A stretch of 64,000 nucleotides of DNA from an uncultured Cyclobacteriaceae bacterium (GCA_947492745.1 CANLOE010000019.1:1-64000), one strand, 5' to 3'; shown: positions 46,376 to 56,436, numbered from the stretch's first letter. Notes: generated from the sequence alone by a model not told the origin. Numbers and translations: made by a program.

Positions 46376-48583
46376 TCATCTACTCTTGTAGGTTATTTTA
46401 TCATTTTGCACTGGATTTGCCTCCTGTACGGGTTGTATTTCTTGCTTTTTCGAACTTTGATGGGAGGAAGGGCTGACCCCGGGGAGGTGAGGTGCTATGA
46501 TAAGTGCCACTATGGAGGTCAGTTTGATCAAGATGTTCATCGAAGGGCCGGAAGTATCTTTGAAGGGGTCTCCGACAGTATCTCCTGTCACAGAAGCTTT
46601 GTGGGGTTCTGAGCCTTTGTATTCCATTTTACCATCGATTTCGATTCCCTTTTCGAAAGATTTTTTCGCATTGTCCCAAGCGCCCCCGGCATTATTTTGG
46701 AATATTCCCATGAGGACACCCGATACGGTGATTCCTGCCAAGAGGCCCCCTAGGACTTCAGGACCAAAGGAAAAACCAATAATGACAGGAGTAATCAACG
46801 CTATGGAGCCGGGGAGGATCATTTCCCTTATGGATGCTTTGGTAGAGATGGCCACACATTTGTCGTACTCAGGTTCGGCCTTGTACTCCATGATGCCCGG
46901 AATCTCTCTGAACTGTCTTCGGACTTCATGTACCATAGCCATGGCCGCCCTACCTACGGCAGCAATGGCCAGTGAGGAAAAAATATAAGGAATCATACCT
47001 CCAACAAATAGTCCCGCCAATACATCGGCTTTGTAGATATCTATGGAATCTATTCCGGCAATACCTACAAAAGCAGCGAATAGGGCCAATGCGGTCAAAG
47101 CTGCGGAGGCAATGGCAAAGCCCTTTCCCGAAGCTGCCGTGGTATTGCCCACGGCATCGAGGATGTCCGTTCTTTCACGGACTTCCTCGGGTAGACCGCT
47201 CATTTCAGCGATGCCCCCCGCATTGTCCGCAATAGGACCGAAAGCATCGATGGCCAGCTGCATGGCCGTAGTGGCCATCATGCCCGCTGCTGCGATAGCT
47301 ACACCATACAATCCCGCAAACTGATAAGAGCCATAGATACCCGCGGCCAATATCAGGATAGGAAGCACTGTCGACTCCATGCCTACCGCCAGTCCACCGA
47401 TAATATTGGTGGCATGTCCCGTGGAGGATTGTTGTATGATAGAATTGACGGGCTTTTTTCCCATAGCAGTATAATACTCGGTGATAATACTCATCAAAGC
47501 TCCCACTACCAATCCCAAGATGATGGCATGGTACACTTCCATGGCCGAAAAGGAATAGCCGCGTATACTCAAGGCATTTTTTCCTGAAGGCAATAACCAT
47601 AGGACCAAAAAATAAGAAGCTATAGCGGTAAGTGCGACCGAACCCCAGTTGCCTAGGTTCAGCGCTTTCTGAACATTGCCATCTTCACCGCTGATACGTA
47701 CGAAAAAAGTACCCAATATTGAGAATACGATACCTAGACCTGCTATGACCATAGGCAGTAGGATAGGCCCCATGCCGCCAAAAGCATCGCTGGAAGCGAT
47801 TTCTTGCCCAAGGACCATGGTCGCCAGTATGGTGGCTACATAAGAGCCGAAAAGGTCGGCGCCCATGCCAGCGACATCTCCTACGTTGTCGCCTACATTA
47901 TCCGCAATAGTGGCGGGGTTTCTGGGGTCATCTTCGGGTATGCCCGCCTCGACTTTACCGACCAGGTCGGCACCGACATCGGCAGCCTTGGTATAGATAC
48001 CGCCACCCACTCTGGCGAAGAGTGCGATGGACTCTGCTCCTAAGGAGAACCCGGCCAGTACCTCAATGGCTTTTTTCATCTCCGGGCCAGTGGCCAAGGT
48101 GTTATCGGCACCGAACATATATACAAATGCGATGAACAGACTGCCCAGACCGAGAACGGCCAGTCCTGCAACGCCCAGTCCCATGACCGCCCCCCCCGTA
48201 AAGGATACTTCAAGTGCCTTTACAAGACTATTTCTCGCTGCCTGAGTAGTGCGGACATTGGCCTTGGTGGCGATATTCATTCCTATCCATCCGGCAAAGG
48301 CCGAAAACACCGCTCCTATAACAAAGGCACCCGCAATGATGGGGTGGGAATCCTCTACCAGCGTACCCGACCACCCTAGTAAAATACCTGCCACGATCAC
48401 GAAGTAGGTCAGTACCTTCCATTCGGCTTTTAAAAAGGCCATGGCCCCTTCGGCAATATGGTTTGCCAGTCCTACCATCGCTTTGTCTCCCGCATCTTGT
48501 TTGGAAACCCAAGCTGATTTTATGATCATTACCAATAGTCCTAATATCCCGAGTAAGGGAACCAGATAAACAATGCTGCTCAT
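46376..48583 (-). CDS. hppA: Membrane-bound ion-translocating pyrophosphatase
   Basis: 735 residues from the ATG at 48583 ([15 protein letters not shown]); a frame from 48631 adds an unlikely leader. About 16 transmembrane helices. The pyrophosphate site is intact: [20 protein letters not shown], then [29 protein letters not shown] has Ala where potassium-independent enzymes have Lys, so it is probably the potassium-dependent type; whether H+ or Na+ is pumped cannot be decided by eye. The C-terminus has an unusual hydrophilic tail of about 35 residues after the last helix ([19 protein letters not shown]). It couples pyrophosphate hydrolysis to an ion gradient at the inner membrane. Confidence 0.95.
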   Translation of the reverse strand: MSSIVYLVPLLGILGLLVMIIKSAWVSKQDAGDKAMVGLANHIAEGAMAFLKAEWKVLTYFVIVAGILLGWSGTLVEDSHPIIAGAFVIGAVFSAFAGWIGMNIATKANVRTTQAARNSLVKALEVSFTGGAVMGLGVAGLAVLGLGSLFIAFVYMFGADNTLATGPEMKKAIEVLAGFSLGAESIALFARVGGGIYTKAADVGADLVGKVEAGIPEDDPRNPATIADNVGDNVGDVAGMGADLFGSYVATILATMVLGQEIASSDAFGGMGPILLPMVIAGLGIVFSILGTFFVRISGEDGNVQKALNLGNWGSVALTAIASYFLVLWLLPSGKNALSIRGYSFSAMEVYHAIILGLVVGALMSIITEYYTAMGKKPVNSIIQQSSTGHATNIIGGLAVGMESTVLPILILAAGIYGSYQFAGLYGVAIAAAGMMATTAMQLAIDAFGPIADNAGGIAEMSGLPEEVRERTDILDAVGNTTAASGKGFAIASAALTALALFAAFVGIAGIDSIDIYKADVLAGLFVGGMIPYIFSSLAIAAVGRAAMAMVHEVRRQFREIPGIMEYKAEPEYDKCVAISTKASIREMILPGSIALITPVIIGFSFGPEVLGGLLAGITVSGVLMGIFQNNAGGAWDNAKKSFEKGIEIDGKMEYKGSEPHKASVTGDTVGDPFKDTSGPSMNILIKLTSIVALIIAPHLPGVSPSSHQSSKKQEIQPVQEANPVQNDKITYKSR

Positions 48584-48683
48584 AGTCGAATAGTATAGTA
48601 TGATAGATGGGATTCGAGGAGGAGAGGTCAATTTCGAACCTTGATGAACGATTACCGCCTCTCGCTATTTTCATCCGTCAAAA

Positions 48684-48691
48684 CAAATATA
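48684..48691 (-). promoter_or_regulatory. Candidate -7 element for hppA
   Basis: On the minus strand TATATTTG fits the Bacteroidota TAnnTTTG consensus about 100 bp upstream of the hppA ATG. No convincing -33 element is seen. Confidence 0.4.
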
Positions 48692-48778
48692 GAAGAACAG
48701 ATTTGATTTAAAAATAAATCATAAAAAACTACCTATTGGAAGCTGTAATTACTGATTGTGCAAAATAAGTTGATTTTT

Positions 48779-49345
48779 TTACAAAAATAGTAGCTGTAGA
48801 GCTTCCCAGAGTTGCTTTTTTTTCATTTTATCGGTGTGTAGCAAGGCTAGGTCATCGGCTAGCAAAACGCTGGTATTCCCACTCTTATATATGGAATAAA
48901 GGTCCTTTGAGGGAGTTTTCATCGGAGGAGTACAATTGAAGGCAATTACCACGGTCGGTCGGAGCAAGTCCAGCTGTGCTTCGGCCTGTTCCGTATCAAA
49001 ATCTTTGGTATGGATGAGGGCAATGTCCTCTATGTCCAGTTTCACCGCAGCCAATATTTTCATCAGAAAGTTTTCCAATGTTGTGTCAATGTCGGTCTGC
49101 TCTTGCGTGTGGAAGAGCACGGCCACTTTTTTGTGATTGCTCCCTTTGTGGACAAGTACGGGAGGTGGTAACTGCTTCGGTGTGGGAGCAGGTACAGGTG
49201 CTGAGGGTTTCGTGACAGCAGTCTCATCAGTAGTATCTGTGTGCTGTGATTTTGGGGTGTCGTCTTGAAAGTCAATGACCTCCTTAGCGAGACAATAGAT
49301 ATCCTCATGTATGAAAAATCTCAGGAACTGCTGCTCTGAATCCAT
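48779..49345 (-). CDS. Conserved-looking hypothetical protein
   Basis: 188 residues, no signal peptide. An N-terminal segment (about 1-30), a Pro/Thr-rich linker (about 35-65) and a C-terminal alpha/beta domain of about 115 residues with KVAVLFHTQEQTDIDTTLEN, IALIHTKDFDTEQAEAQLDL and RPTVVIAFN. The last domain resembles a Rossmann-like fold without a catalytic motif I can name; a distant link to DNA polymerase III psi-type or uracil-DNA-glycosylase-like folds is possible but unproven. It starts 14 bp after the thioesterase gene and is likely cotranscribed with it. Confidence 0.7.
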   Translation of the reverse strand: MDSEQQFLRFFIHEDIYCLAKEVIDFQDDTPKSQHTDTTDETAVTKPSAPVPAPTPKQLPPPVLVHKGSNHKKVAVLFHTQEQTDIDTTLENFLMKILAAVKLDIEDIALIHTKDFDTEQAEAQLDLLRPTVVIAFNCTPPMKTPSKDLYSIYKSGNTSVLLADDLALLHTDKMKKKQLWEALQLLFL

Positions 49346-49359
49346 GCTTCAAGTGGGGT

Positions 49360-49890
49360 TTATTGTTTTTTATCCAGGATAAAGATAGATTTAAGTTCTT
49401 CGGCCTCCTCGGGTTTCATTCTTCCGGCCAGTACGAGACGGAGCTGTCTTCTTCTGAGTGCTCCGTCGAAGAGTTCTTTCTCTTCTTCATTATTGGGTAC
49501 CGATTCAGGGACATCGATAGGTCTACCGGACTGGTCTACGGCCACAAAGGTGAAAAAAGCGCTGTTGCTCTCGAATTTGGTACCGCTGGGGATGTCTTCG
49601 GCCACTACTTGGATATGTACTTCCATAGAAGAATTGAAAGCACGCGTGACCTGTGCGGTCAAAGTGACCACATTGCCCAGTTGTATGGGTTTCCCAAAGG
49701 ACACATTGTCTACGGAAGCGGTGACCACTATCCTGTTGGAATGCTTCTGCGCCGAGATGGCCGATACGATGTCCATCCAGTGCATCAAACGCCCACCCAT
49801 GAGATTGTTCAGGGTATTGGTGTCGTTTGGCAGTACCAGTTCTGTCATGGTTACTTTGGAGTCTTTGACCGCTTTCTTCTTCTTGGGCAT
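49360..49890 (-). CDS. Acyl-CoA thioesterase, hotdog fold
   Basis: 176 residues from the ATG at 49890. The hotdog signature PNDTNTLNNLMGGRLMHWMD (about 17-36) has the conserved Asn/Gly segment of YciA/BFIT-type thioesterases, and VTASVDNVSFGKPIQLGNVV and TAQVTRAFNSSMEVHIQVVA follow. It hydrolyses acyl-CoA in the cytoplasm; chain-length preference is not visible. First gene of a two-gene unit with the hypothetical protein downstream. Confidence 0.9.
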   Translation of the reverse strand: MPKKKKAVKDSKVTMTELVLPNDTNTLNNLMGGRLMHWMDIVSAISAQKHSNRIVVTASVDNVSFGKPIQLGNVVTLTAQVTRAFNSSMEVHIQVVAEDIPSGTKFESNSAFFTFVAVDQSGRPIDVPESVPNNEEEKELFDGALRRRQLRLVLAGRMKPEEAEELKSIFILDKKQ

Positions 49891-49921
49891 ATTCAGTATG
49901 GATATCAATTGATTTTAAAAA

Positions 49922-49929
49922 CAAATATA
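49922..49929 (-). promoter_or_regulatory. Candidate -7 element for the thioesterase operon
   Basis: TATATTTG on the minus strand, 32 bp upstream of the thioesterase ATG, fits TAnnTTTG and predicts a leader of about 25 bases. Confidence 0.45.
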
Positions 49930-50137
49930 GCGCATTATCGCCAATATCTGAGGCTCTTTTGAAAATAGGGCCGATGCCTGTATCGGGAAATTATCGGGTC
50001 GATTTTATACCCATAGGTAAATCATAAGGGGAAATGGCCGAAGGAAAATCCCCTATCAAGAAGAACTCCCCGTTCCGAATCCATGACGGTTAAATTAGAA
50101 GGGAAAGTATTTGGCCCAACGGATATCATTCCTATAC

Positions 50138-50791
50138 TCAGCCCCAGCCTTCTTCACCCAACAGCGGCACAAAGCTGAAATTGTCAAAGGCTTTTTTGAT
50201 CAGCTTGTTTTCACTTGCTTTGGTCAGCTTTACCATTTTCTGTTTTTTATTGTTTCCCACGGGTATGATCAGGATGCCATTTCTCTTGAGTTGTTTGATA
50301 AGACTGGCCGGAACAGTAGGTGCTCCCGCTGTGACGATGATTTTGTCGAAGGGGGCCTGCGTAGGGATACCCTTGGATCCATCACCATAGTAGAACTGAG
50401 GTGTATAGCCCATCTTAGGTAAAAAACGCTTGGTTTTCAGGAAAAGTACCTTATTGTATTCTATGGTATGTACCTCGGCACCCATTTCCAGAAGTACACA
50501 GGCCTGATACCCAGAACCCGTCCCGATTTCGAGTATTCGTTCACCCGGTTGGATTTGAAGTTGTTGGGTCTGAAAGGCTACCGTATAAGGTTGGGAGATA
50601 GTCTGTCCTTCGCCGATGGGAAAGGCTTTGTCCTGATAGGCATGTTCCAGAAAAGCTTTCTCAAAGAAAAAATGACGTGGCACATTATTGATGGCCTGAA
50701 GTACGCGATGATCATCGATACCTTTTTCCGTTAATATTCTTATCAAGGCCTTGCGCATCCCGCGATGTTTGTAACTGTCTTCCAATGCCAC
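50138..50791 (-). CDS. pcm: Protein-L-isoaspartate O-methyltransferase
   Basis: 217 residues from a GTG at 50791, which puts the usual N-terminus DSYKHRGMRKALIRIL at the front; a longer ATG frame to 50884 adds a hydrophobic leader not seen in the family. The substrate region FPIGEGQTISQPYTVAFQTQ and the S-adenosylmethionine site ILEIGTGSGYQACVLLEMG are intact, followed by APFDKIIVTAGAP. It repairs isoaspartyl residues in damaged proteins. An AAGGG lies 12 bases before the GTG. Confidence 0.92.
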   Translation of the reverse strand: MALEDSYKHRGMRKALIRILTEKGIDDHRVLQAINNVPRHFFFEKAFLEHAYQDKAFPIGEGQTISQPYTVAFQTQQLQIQPGERILEIGTGSGYQACVLLEMGAEVHTIEYNKVLFLKTKRFLPKMGYTPQFYYGDGSKGIPTQAPFDKIIVTAGAPTVPASLIKQLKRNGILIIPVGNNKKQKMVKLTKASENKLIKKAFDNFSFVPLLGEEGWG

Positions 50792-50944
50792 TGTAGTTTT
50801 ACCCTTAATGTTCACAAAAGCGAAGTTATACAAAAATGGGCTAGCTGAAAAGATGGAGATTGGGATTAAGTCCAAGAATTGCACTGTGGTAATTCACACT
50901 CGATTTTTCCTTAGCTGTAAAGAAAGCGGATAACAAGCTATTTA

Positions 50945-51512
50945 TACAAATTTGGCTTTTAAATGCCGTATAAGAGACTGTTTTGAAGATATTATTTTAG
51001 AATTTGTTATCACTTATTTTGGATAGGACCTGGCGTTAAAATAATACCCCGAGGGCATTATCAGTGAAGGGGCCGGTCTGCCGCGTGAGCCATTGACAAA
51101 GATAGCCTGTTCGTCACCAATGCAGGGGCCGGACAGTTGTCCACCGACAGGGTCATGGACATCTATGGGGTCAGGTGGTACATAGAGCCGGTCTTCAAGG
51201 CATGGAAATCCATATGCAAGGTCAACAGTTTCTCCAGGGCAAGGGTGGAGCGCTTCGAGTGTCTCCTATTGGTCAAGCTCATATGGGGCAGGCCGGCAAA
51301 AACAACCGAATGGACCAGGGCATTGTTGACAGGTGCAATATCGCTTGTCGCCACCGAAAAGAGAAAGAACGGGAAATCACTCAGTCAAAAAGCCGATAAT
51401 CTGAATTTTATAATCAATTGACCTGACGGCTATGGCGCTATCCCGAGGATTGTCAACGCAGAGTGAAGCAAAAAGAACAGGAAGATAGGCGATTTTAAAA
51501 GCTAAGTTTGTA
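50945..51512 (+). mobile_element. Family A element carrying a truncated IS with transposase C-terminus
   Basis: The left 29 bp (TACAAATTTGGCTTTTAAAT...) and the right part from about 51431 to 51512 (GCGCTATCCCGAGG...AGTTTGTA) are family A, flanked by TTA at 50942-50944 and 51513-51515. The middle of the element is replaced by a family D-type IS end (GAGACTGTTTTGAAG at 50974) and a transposase fragment. The intact flanking duplication shows that the A element inserted first. Confidence 0.7.
51107..51421 (+). pseudogene. IS4-type transposase, C-terminal fragment
   Basis: The frame reads LFVTNAGAGQLSTDRVMDIY then GVRWYIEPVFKAWKS, the conserved region of IS4-family transposases around the third acidic catalytic residue. 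The N-terminal domain and first two catalytic Asp are absent: an IS left end of family D type joins directly to this fragment near 51104. It ends at 51421. Confidence 0.75.
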
Positions 51513-51896
51513 TTACTTTACTCTCTGTAGTCCTATGGTAAATTCAGCCTAATCGCCTTTAGGACAAGTGCTTTTCTAGGTACTCAGGGAGCAGTGAACT
51601 GATGTGCGATGTCACTGGTGGGCCAGTGATTATGCTTTGAATAAAGTGCTTAGCTGTCGATTTTCCCTTATAATTTTTTTCATAGAATAGGTGTGAGGGG
51701 ATGAGCAGGTCGGCCCTGGTCAAACGGAATCTCTCTTGAAAACTAGTGCTCGTCACAAAGATACCCGATGCGATCGGACCAATGGCCAATGATCTCTGGA
51801 GCCGTCCCGTTCTGTTGAACTATTACCGAATTTACTTTTCCTAGAGGATATTTTCCGTTCTATAGAACCATAAGCACGGCAAACTGTTATTATTAC

Positions 51897-52583
51897 ATGG
51901 AGAATACGAAAACAACTACCAAAAAGGCATCTATCAAAACAGATAGGACAGATAAAAAACAGGCCATCGTCAAGGCTTACATGGAATATGTGCTTACTGA
52001 GGGCCGTCCTCCCGCTTCTGTTTTCCTCTTCACCAAAGAAAATAAGTGGAAAGAAGAAGTATTCTATACTTACTTTGCGTCTTTTAATGCATTGGAAAAA
52101 GAGGTGTGGAATACTTTTTTCGAAAACACAGTTAAAAACCTGCACGAAGAGGAACTGTACGAGGGATATTCCGCCCGTGAAAAATTATTGGCTTTTTATT
52201 ACACGTTCATCGAAGAGCTGAAAAAGAACAGGAGTTATGTGACCTATGCGGTCCACCCGATGAAAAAGCCTGAAATCACTCCATCGTATATGAAGCGTTT
52301 GAAGACTTCTTTTATCACCTATGCGAATACTGTTCTTAACGAAGGCATGGCCACCGAAGAGGTGCTTCAGCGTCCTTACATCTCTAAAAAGTATGGAGAT
52401 GCACTGTGGATGCAGCTCCTGTTCATCGTGGATTATTGGGTCAAAGACGAAAGCGCCGCATTCGAACAGACGGATGTAGCTATAGAAAAAGCGGTCAATC
52501 TGGCCTTCGACCTGATGGGTAAAAGTTTACTGGATTCAGCAGTGGACTTTGCTAAGTTCCTGTACCAGAGCAGGACCAATTAA
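51897..52583 (+). CDS. TetR-like transcriptional regulator
   Basis: 228 residues. The N-terminal third has the length and pattern of a TetR helix-turn-helix (KKQAIVKAYMEYVLTEGRPP then VFLFTKENKWKEEVFYTYFA) after a basic extension (TKTTTKKASIKTDRT). The C-terminal domain is all-helical, as expected for the ligand or dimer part; no ligand can be named. 53 bp upstream of the AarF-like gene, so it may control it or be coexpressed. The 51513-51896 stretch before it has no gene. Confidence 0.78.
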   Translation: MENTKTTTKKASIKTDRTDKKQAIVKAYMEYVLTEGRPPASVFLFTKENKWKEEVFYTYFASFNALEKEVWNTFFENTVKNLHEEELYEGYSAREKLLAFYYTFIEELKKNRSYVTYAVHPMKKPEITPSYMKRLKTSFITYANTVLNEGMATEEVLQRPYISKKYGDALWMQLLFIVDYWVKDESAAFEQTDVAIEKAVNLAFDLMGKSLLDSAVDFAKFLYQSRTN

Positions 52584-52636
52584 TCGGTTATCATCGATGC
52601 TTTTTCATTTTAACTCAATCCATTTTTCCAATATTT

Positions 52637-53950
52637 ATGAAGGAACAGAGCAAAATACCTACTTCCAAAGTTCAGCGTGCCACCAAATTTATATCCACAG
52701 GGGCAAAGGTGGGTGGTAACTATATCAGACATTACAGTAAGAAACTCTTCGATGCCGACCTGTCCAAAGATGAGCTGGATAAGTCCAATGCAGAGGATAT
52801 CTACGAATCCCTTAGCCAGCTGAAAGGTAGCGCACTCAAAGTAGCGCAGATGCTGAGCATGGATAAAAATGTGCTGCCCTCTGCCTATCAGGAGAAGTTC
52901 ACTATGGCTCAGTACAGTGCGCCCCCCTTGTCCTATCCTCTGGTAGTAAAGACCTTCAAAAAATATTTTGAAAAATCTCCCGCAGATATTTTTGATACTT
53001 TTACGAAAAATGCAATCAACGCGGCTTCTATCGGACAGGTACATCAGGCTACCTTAGAGGGAAAGAAATTGGCCGTGAAGATTCAGTATCCGGGCGTGGC
53101 CGATAGTGTCAGTGCCGATCTGAAAATCGTCAAGCCCATGGCCAGTACTCTCTTTAAAATAAGTCCCAAGGACCTCGATCGTTTTGTGGCCGAAGTAGAA
53201 GGTAAGTTGCTGGAGGAGACGGATTATAACTTGGAGATAGAACGCTCCATCATGCTTTCGGGGGCCTGTAGTCATATACCGGGCTTACATTTCCCGAAGT
53301 ATTATCCCGAATTGAGCGCTGAGCGCGTCATTGTCATGGACTGGGTAGAGGGTAGCCATCTCAAAGATTTTCTAAAGACAGGTCCTAGTCAGGCACTTAG
53401 AAATAGACTAGGTCAGTCCCTTTGGGATTTCTATGATCATCAGATGCACGTGCTGAAGCAGGTACATGCAGACCCGCATCCCGGGAACTTCATCATTACA
53501 AAGGAAGAGCAATTGGGCATTATCGATTTTGGTTGTGTCAAGGTAATACCGGAAGACTTCTATAATGATTATTTTAAACTTATGCGCAGGGATATACTGG
53601 GCGAAGGACAGGATATCGAGAAGCTGTTCTATGATTTGGAGTTCATAACCCGGAACGATTCAGAGGCAGAGAAAGTCTTGTTCATGGAGGTGTTCAAAGA
53701 GATGATAGATTTACTGGGCAAGCCCTTTCACAGCGAATCCTTTGATTTTGGAGATGATACCTATTTCAATAAAATCTATGCTATGGGAGACCGTATCTCC
53801 AATATGAAGGAGTTCCGTAATTCCAAGTCGGCCAGAGGTTCTCAGCACGGCCTGTATATTAACCGTACCTATTTCGGATTGTACAATATTCTCAATGAAC
53901 TGAAAGCAGAAGTCAATACCCAAGGTCACCTACAGATCATGGAGGCCTGA
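52637..53950 (+). CDS. AarF/UbiB/ABC1-family atypical kinase
   Basis: 437 residues. The N-terminal KxGQ-type region reads QLKGSALKVAQML; the ATP region has AINAASIGQVHQATLEGKKL with the Lys of AVKIQYPG; VHADPHPGNFII and GIIDFGCVKVI are the catalytic and metal-binding loops. UbiB-family proteins support quinone or lipid metabolism; this one has no C-terminal membrane anchor. It is probably in one operon with the TetR-like gene. Confidence 0.9.
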   Translation: MKEQSKIPTSKVQRATKFISTGAKVGGNYIRHYSKKLFDADLSKDELDKSNAEDIYESLSQLKGSALKVAQMLSMDKNVLPSAYQEKFTMAQYSAPPLSYPLVVKTFKKYFEKSPADIFDTFTKNAINAASIGQVHQATLEGKKLAVKIQYPGVADSVSADLKIVKPMASTLFKISPKDLDRFVAEVEGKLLEETDYNLEIERSIMLSGACSHIPGLHFPKYYPELSAERVIVMDWVEGSHLKDFLKTGPSQALRNRLGQSLWDFYDHQMHVLKQVHADPHPGNFIITKEEQLGIIDFGCVKVIPEDFYNDYFKLMRRDILGEGQDIEKLFYDLEFITRNDSEAEKVLFMEVFKEMIDLLGKPFHSESFDFGDDTYFNKIYAMGDRISNMKEFRNSKSARGSQHGLYINRTYFGLYNILNELKAEVNTQGHLQIMEA

Positions 53951-54360
53951 TGCGAACTTCCCGTTTTCTTCAGTAATGGAATCTGAAAAGAGATGTCCTA
54001 TTTCACATTCTAAAAGCCTGTATGGCAAATGGTAAAGTGTATAAGTGGACACCTCTACCTGACCACCGCCATTGAAAGTGTGGGCCTATAGTAGCCAAAA
54101 CGAGATATTGGGTTAAAATGCGAAATAGATAAAGTTCACTTAGAAATATTTTGGGATCTATACTTCTGGGAGTTAGCTATACTTTGGCGGTTTCGGACAT
54201 TACTTTATCAAGAAAATCTAATCAAAACCATAAGGCAGAACAGTAATGGGCTTTTGATAGGACATCAATAACAGAATAGACCATGCGGATCAGTGAATGT
54301 TTCGTGCAAGTTATAATGGTCATCTATGTTTCCAGCTAGGATAAATCGTCATAAGTGCCT
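53951..54360. other. Intergenic region with no recognised feature
   Basis: About 410 bp after the AarF gene. No repeat of families A-D and no clear terminator. Confidence 0.5.
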
Positions 54361-54368
54361 TATTTTTG
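54361..54368 (+). promoter_or_regulatory. Candidate -7 element for the TPR lipoprotein gene
   Basis: TATTTTTG fits TAnnTTTG and lies 22 bp upstream of the ATG at 54390. The -33 region (GTTTCC near 54329) is too far away to be convincing. Confidence 0.4.
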
Positions 54369-54389
54369 CAGCATACCAGTCGATACTTA

Positions 54390-55421
54390 ATGAAATTCTA
54401 TCTGAACTTAGCTTATATCCTTATTTTTCTACTTTTGCTCTCGGCCTGTGGTGATAATGAGGCTACCCAAAAGCAGCGTTTTCTTATCAAAGGTAACAAC
54501 CAACTTTCCGAGCAGAACTATCGAGATGCCATACGGTACTATACCGAAGCACTGAAAATAGACTCCTGCTATCTGGAAGCACTGAACAATTTAGGGACAG
54601 TATTTTATAAACAGGGTAAACACAACGCTGCTATACCCTATTACGATGCCGCTTTGGCCTGTGACCCTAGTTATCTGGCTGCTTATTTTAACCGTGTCAA
54701 TGCCAATTATGAATTGGATGCCCTGTACCGCAGCCTCTCCGATCTGGAATACCTACAGCGACAGAAACCCGACACGGCCACCGTTTATTTTGCCTTAGGA
54801 CTGGTCAAAACAAAACTGAGAGAATTTGAAGCCGCCGAAGCCGCTTTCTCTAAGGCACTCCAGCTGGATACCGATAATGAAGAGATTAACGTCAACTTGG
54901 CCACGGTCAAATATTACTTGGGACAGATGGAAGTTTCCAAGCGTCATCTGAAACAGATTCTTGATAAAAACCCAGAGCAAGCAGAAGCCTACAATACACT
55001 TTCCATGATAGCCATGGCCGAAAAAGAGTATCCTCAGGCACTGGAGTACATCGAGACCGCACTGGAGTTCTCTCCAAGACAACCCTTCTTTGTCAATAAC
55101 AAAGGATACATACAACTGCAACTGGGGCAATTGGAAGAGGGAAAGAATACCATCAATCAAGGTATATCCCTCGATCCCTACAATGCGTGGGCCTATCGCA
55201 ACAAAGGAATCTACCATTTGAAAAATGGAAACCCCAAAGAAGCATTACGTCTTCTGGAAAGGTCTCAAAAAATGGATGCTTTTATAGAAAAAATATATTA
55301 CTACCTCGGAGAGGCTTACCGACAAAATGAGAAAAAGGCAAAAGCATGTCAACTATGGCAGCAAGGCGCTGAGAAGGGCGAAGAAGAATCAGTAGAGGCC
55401 TTGGCTACCTATTGCGATTAA
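54390..55421 (+). CDS. TPR-repeat lipoprotein
   Basis: 343 residues from the ATG at 54390. Lipoprotein signal MKFYLNLAYILIFLLLLSAC with Cys near residue 20, then about eight or nine tetratricopeptide repeats (for example YRDAIRYYTEALKIDSCYLE and AEAAFSKALQLDTDNEEINV). Likely an outer-membrane-attached scaffold for protein contacts. The partner is not evident from its neighbours; it stands alone. Confidence 0.88.
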   Translation: MKFYLNLAYILIFLLLLSACGDNEATQKQRFLIKGNNQLSEQNYRDAIRYYTEALKIDSCYLEALNNLGTVFYKQGKHNAAIPYYDAALACDPSYLAAYFNRVNANYELDALYRSLSDLEYLQRQKPDTATVYFALGLVKTKLREFEAAEAAFSKALQLDTDNEEINVNLATVKYYLGQMEVSKRHLKQILDKNPEQAEAYNTLSMIAMAEKEYPQALEYIETALEFSPRQPFFVNNKGYIQLQLGQLEEGKNTINQGISLDPYNAWAYRNKGIYHLKNGNPKEALRLLERSQKMDAFIEKIYYYLGEAYRQNEKKAKACQLWQQGAEKGEEESVEALATYCD

Positions 55422-55632
55422 GATAAAGACATCAAGTGATTGGGATGTTTGGAGAAGAAACATTGATAACGATTCCATAAAAAAAGCCTTAGGATACTCC
55501 TTATCCACCACTGGATAGGATAAATAATGATGGGCCTGTCTTAAGCTTAGCCATAGCCATTGGGAAAAATGGCCCTCAAAGTGGTCAAAAGGAACTGATG
55601 CGGTGTCCTATTCCCAATTCTAGTAAGAAGAA

Positions 55633-55667
55633 GAACGATGGCCATCCCAGCTGGGCGACCATCGTTC
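55633..55667. terminator. Hairpin between convergent genes, possible terminator
   Basis: GAACGATGG at 55633-55641 pairs with CCATCGTTC at 55659-55667, with a second inner stem CCCAGCTGGG. It lies between the TPR lipoprotein and the small lipoprotein gene. The rest of 55422-55876 has nothing clear. Confidence 0.5.
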
Positions 55668-55876
55668 GCTTTCAACTTAAATATATTGAATTATCCCTAA
55701 TACAATATATGTCTTCATGCATCCTTAGGATAGCGAAGTGATCTGGACTTATACCTCATAGCGAAAACGATATATTTTTTTCCTAACGAAGTCTTTTCGG
55801 AGTGGCATGGTCACGACTCCGTTGCCATTGAAAAGCCTAAATCACTTCCACATTTTGGTTTAAAATACCATGCCGA

Positions 55877-56293
55877 TTAGTTACAATACTTACGACCTTT
55901 ATAGTTGATGTTCAAGGTAGGTTGACCCTTGACCAGTCTCCCAACTATAGTATAAGTGGGGGTGGACAATCTTACCGTCTTACCGACTACTTGTAAGAAT
56001 TCGAAGGCAGGTTCACTATCGAATTCGAACAGTCGTAGGCTACCACCTTCTCCTAGGCTGAGAAACAAGCTTACATTATCGTTCTTAGGACCATTGCAAG
56101 GTTTTACGACGTGAGAACCGTTGAATGCAGCCAGTTCATCTAAGCTGAGCTTTCCGCTGGATACCGTAGATGGTTTCGTGTTTATTTCCTGTACTATTGA
56201 TGCTTGCTCTTCGCTCAGACTGACTTCCTCTTGACAGGAAAAAATACCAAGTGTCATGGACAATGCGATACAGGAGATGATTGATTTTTTCAT
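55877..56293 (-). CDS. Small lipoprotein of unknown function
   Basis: 138 residues from the ATG at 56293. The lipobox is LGIFSC (Cys near residue 20). The mature part is charged (SLSEEQASIVQEINTKPS) and then beta-rich, with FLSLGEGGSLRLFEFDS and STPTYTIVGRLVKGQ and a C-terminal KYCN. I do not recognise a family. A longer frame to 56377 is less likely because it would put a hydrophilic leader before the signal sequence. Confidence 0.75.
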   Translation of the reverse strand: MKKSIISCIALSMTLGIFSCQEEVSLSEEQASIVQEINTKPSTVSSGKLSLDELAAFNGSHVVKPCNGPKNDNVSLFLSLGEGGSLRLFEFDSEPAFEFLQVVGKTVRLSTPTYTIVGRLVKGQPTLNINYKGRKYCN

Positions 56294-56436
56294 TGGTTTT
56301 TGGTTGTTGTAAAAATGAATATGTAAATAAAAAAGCTTGACAGTAAAACTGGCAAGGGATGTTTTCAATGAACACAACTTTGGGTACTGATCTACAGGAT
56401 GGTGGTGTTACCGGCAAGTTAGAACCCTTTTGCTTT

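Noticed and set aside
46376-48583. Assignment as a sodium pump
   Set aside because: The ion choice depends on a few helix residues that I could not align with confidence.
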